From positions 1-6,291 of the forward strand of contig JACQTN010000337.1 of assembly GCA_016210785.1 (NCBI GenBank): a DNA stretch of 6,291 nucleotides, given 5' to 3'. Every line of letters starts with the position of its first letter. The first letter of the stretch is position 1. The notes below the pieces were generated by a model. The model did not search any database and was not told the origin of the DNA. It saw only the letters and a list, made by a program, of their open reading frames with translations. Below are positions 6,114-6,291 of the stretch, piece by piece. The stretch comes from Armatimonadota bacterium (lineage in GTDB: Bacteria; Sysuimicrobiota; Sysuimicrobiia; Sysuimicrobiales; JACQTN01). The translations under genes were made by a program, and so were the position numbers.

Positions 6114-6142
6114 GGAGGGGACGGGACGCCGCCGTCCCCTCC
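6114..6142 (+). terminator. Intrinsic-terminator-like hairpin after the solute-binding protein gene
   Basis: GGAGGGGACGG (6114-6124) and CCGTCCCCTCC (6132-6142) form a perfect 11-base-pair, GC-rich stem with a 7-base loop, 67 bases after the stop codon at 6044-6046. The downstream tract is weak (ATTTA at 6147-6151), so it may act as a transcript-end stabilising hairpin or a poor intrinsic terminator. Its position fits the end of the transcript. Confidence 0.65.
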
Positions 6143-6204
6143 GCGCATTTAGGGGCGCGCGCGCACCCGGGGCGGCCCAGCACTTTGCTGCCGTGCAAGG
6201 ACAC

Positions 6205-6220
6205 CGCATCAGGCGATGCG
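6205..6220. repeat. Short inverted repeat in the downstream intergenic region
   Basis: CGCATC (6205-6210) and GATGCG (6215-6220) form a 6-base-pair stem with a 4-base loop, between the probable terminator and the next gene's ribosome-binding site. It could be part of a leader or operator, but it is short enough to be chance. The rest of 6047-6291 holds no gene that I can support, only a (GC)5 run at 6155-6164. Confidence 0.3.
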
Positions 6221-6282
6221 AACGTAGTTGGGTGTTTCGGGCGGGCGGTGGACTGCCCGGAAATCCGCGGGATTGCGTCAAA

Positions 6283-6290
6283 GGGAGGAA
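6283..6290 (+). promoter_or_regulatory. Shine-Dalgarno-like run at the window edge
   Basis: GGGAGGAA sits at the extreme end of the window. Its match to the Shine-Dalgarno consensus and its position after the probable terminator suggest that another + strand gene starts within a few bases beyond the window. Confidence 0.45.
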
Positions 6291-6291
6291 G

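Noticed and set aside
3381..6122. Repeated 10-mer AGGAGGGGAC at 3381-3390 and 6113-6122
   Set aside because: One copy is a ribosome-binding site and the other is part of the terminator stem; a purine-rich 10-mer recurring in GC-rich DNA needs no special explanation.
5006..6148. Long open frame of 380 codons on the minus strand
   Set aside because: It lies opposite the binding-protein gene, whose family motifs are clear on the + strand. High GC at third positions commonly opens antisense frames, and the translation resembles no family I know.
6155..6164. (GC)5 run as a Z-DNA or recombination signal
   Set aside because: Too short in a high-GC background to support a function.

Overview
The window looks like part of one operon on the + strand of a high-GC bacterium. 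It encodes a peptide-type ABC importer together with enzymes of amino-acid, probably proline-derivative, catabolism. All six recognisable genes point the same way, are tightly spaced, and mostly carry good Shine-Dalgarno sequences. The solute-binding protein has a Sec-type signal peptide without a lipobox cysteine, which suggests a diderm (Gram-negative type) cell. Proteobacteria or an uncultured soil phylum with similar gene content are possible, but the sequence alone does not fix the taxon.

Layout: 1-186 is the C-terminal end of a DppB-type permease. 164-1087 is a complete DppC-type permease whose start overlaps the dppB end by 23 bases. 1153-2262 is an enolase-superfamily enzyme of the muconate-lactonizing (MLE) subgroup. 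2391-3371 is a membrane-dipeptidase (M19) homologue that lacks the usual N-terminal metal ligands. 3391-4467 is a proline racemase/4-hydroxyproline epimerase family protein with both catalytic cysteines. 4480-6046 is a family-5 solute-binding protein gene broken by two apparent single-base losses; restoring them gives a 522-residue protein. A GC-rich hairpin at 6114-6142 probably ends the transcript. The window closes on a Shine-Dalgarno-like run that probably serves a gene starting just outside. The gaps 1088-1152 and 2263-2390 hold no further gene, RNA or clear regulatory element that I can see.

How the genes may work together (inference): the importer brings in a small nitrogenous solute, such as a dipeptide, a hydroxyproline isomer or a proline betaine. 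The racemase inverts C2 of the proline ring. The MLE-type enzyme either epimerises or dehydrates the same type of substrate. The M19-like protein releases or modifies the amino acid. An MLE-subgroup enzyme beside proline racemase family genes is a known arrangement in hydroxyproline catabolism (cis-3-hydroxy-L-proline dehydratase of Labrenzia aggregata). A rival reading is dipeptide uptake, dipeptide epimerisation and hydrolysis. No ATPase genes lie in the window. The points most worth a second look are the metal-ligand-poor M19 protein, the unusual combination of enzymes, and the twice-frameshifted, compositionally distinct binding-protein gene.
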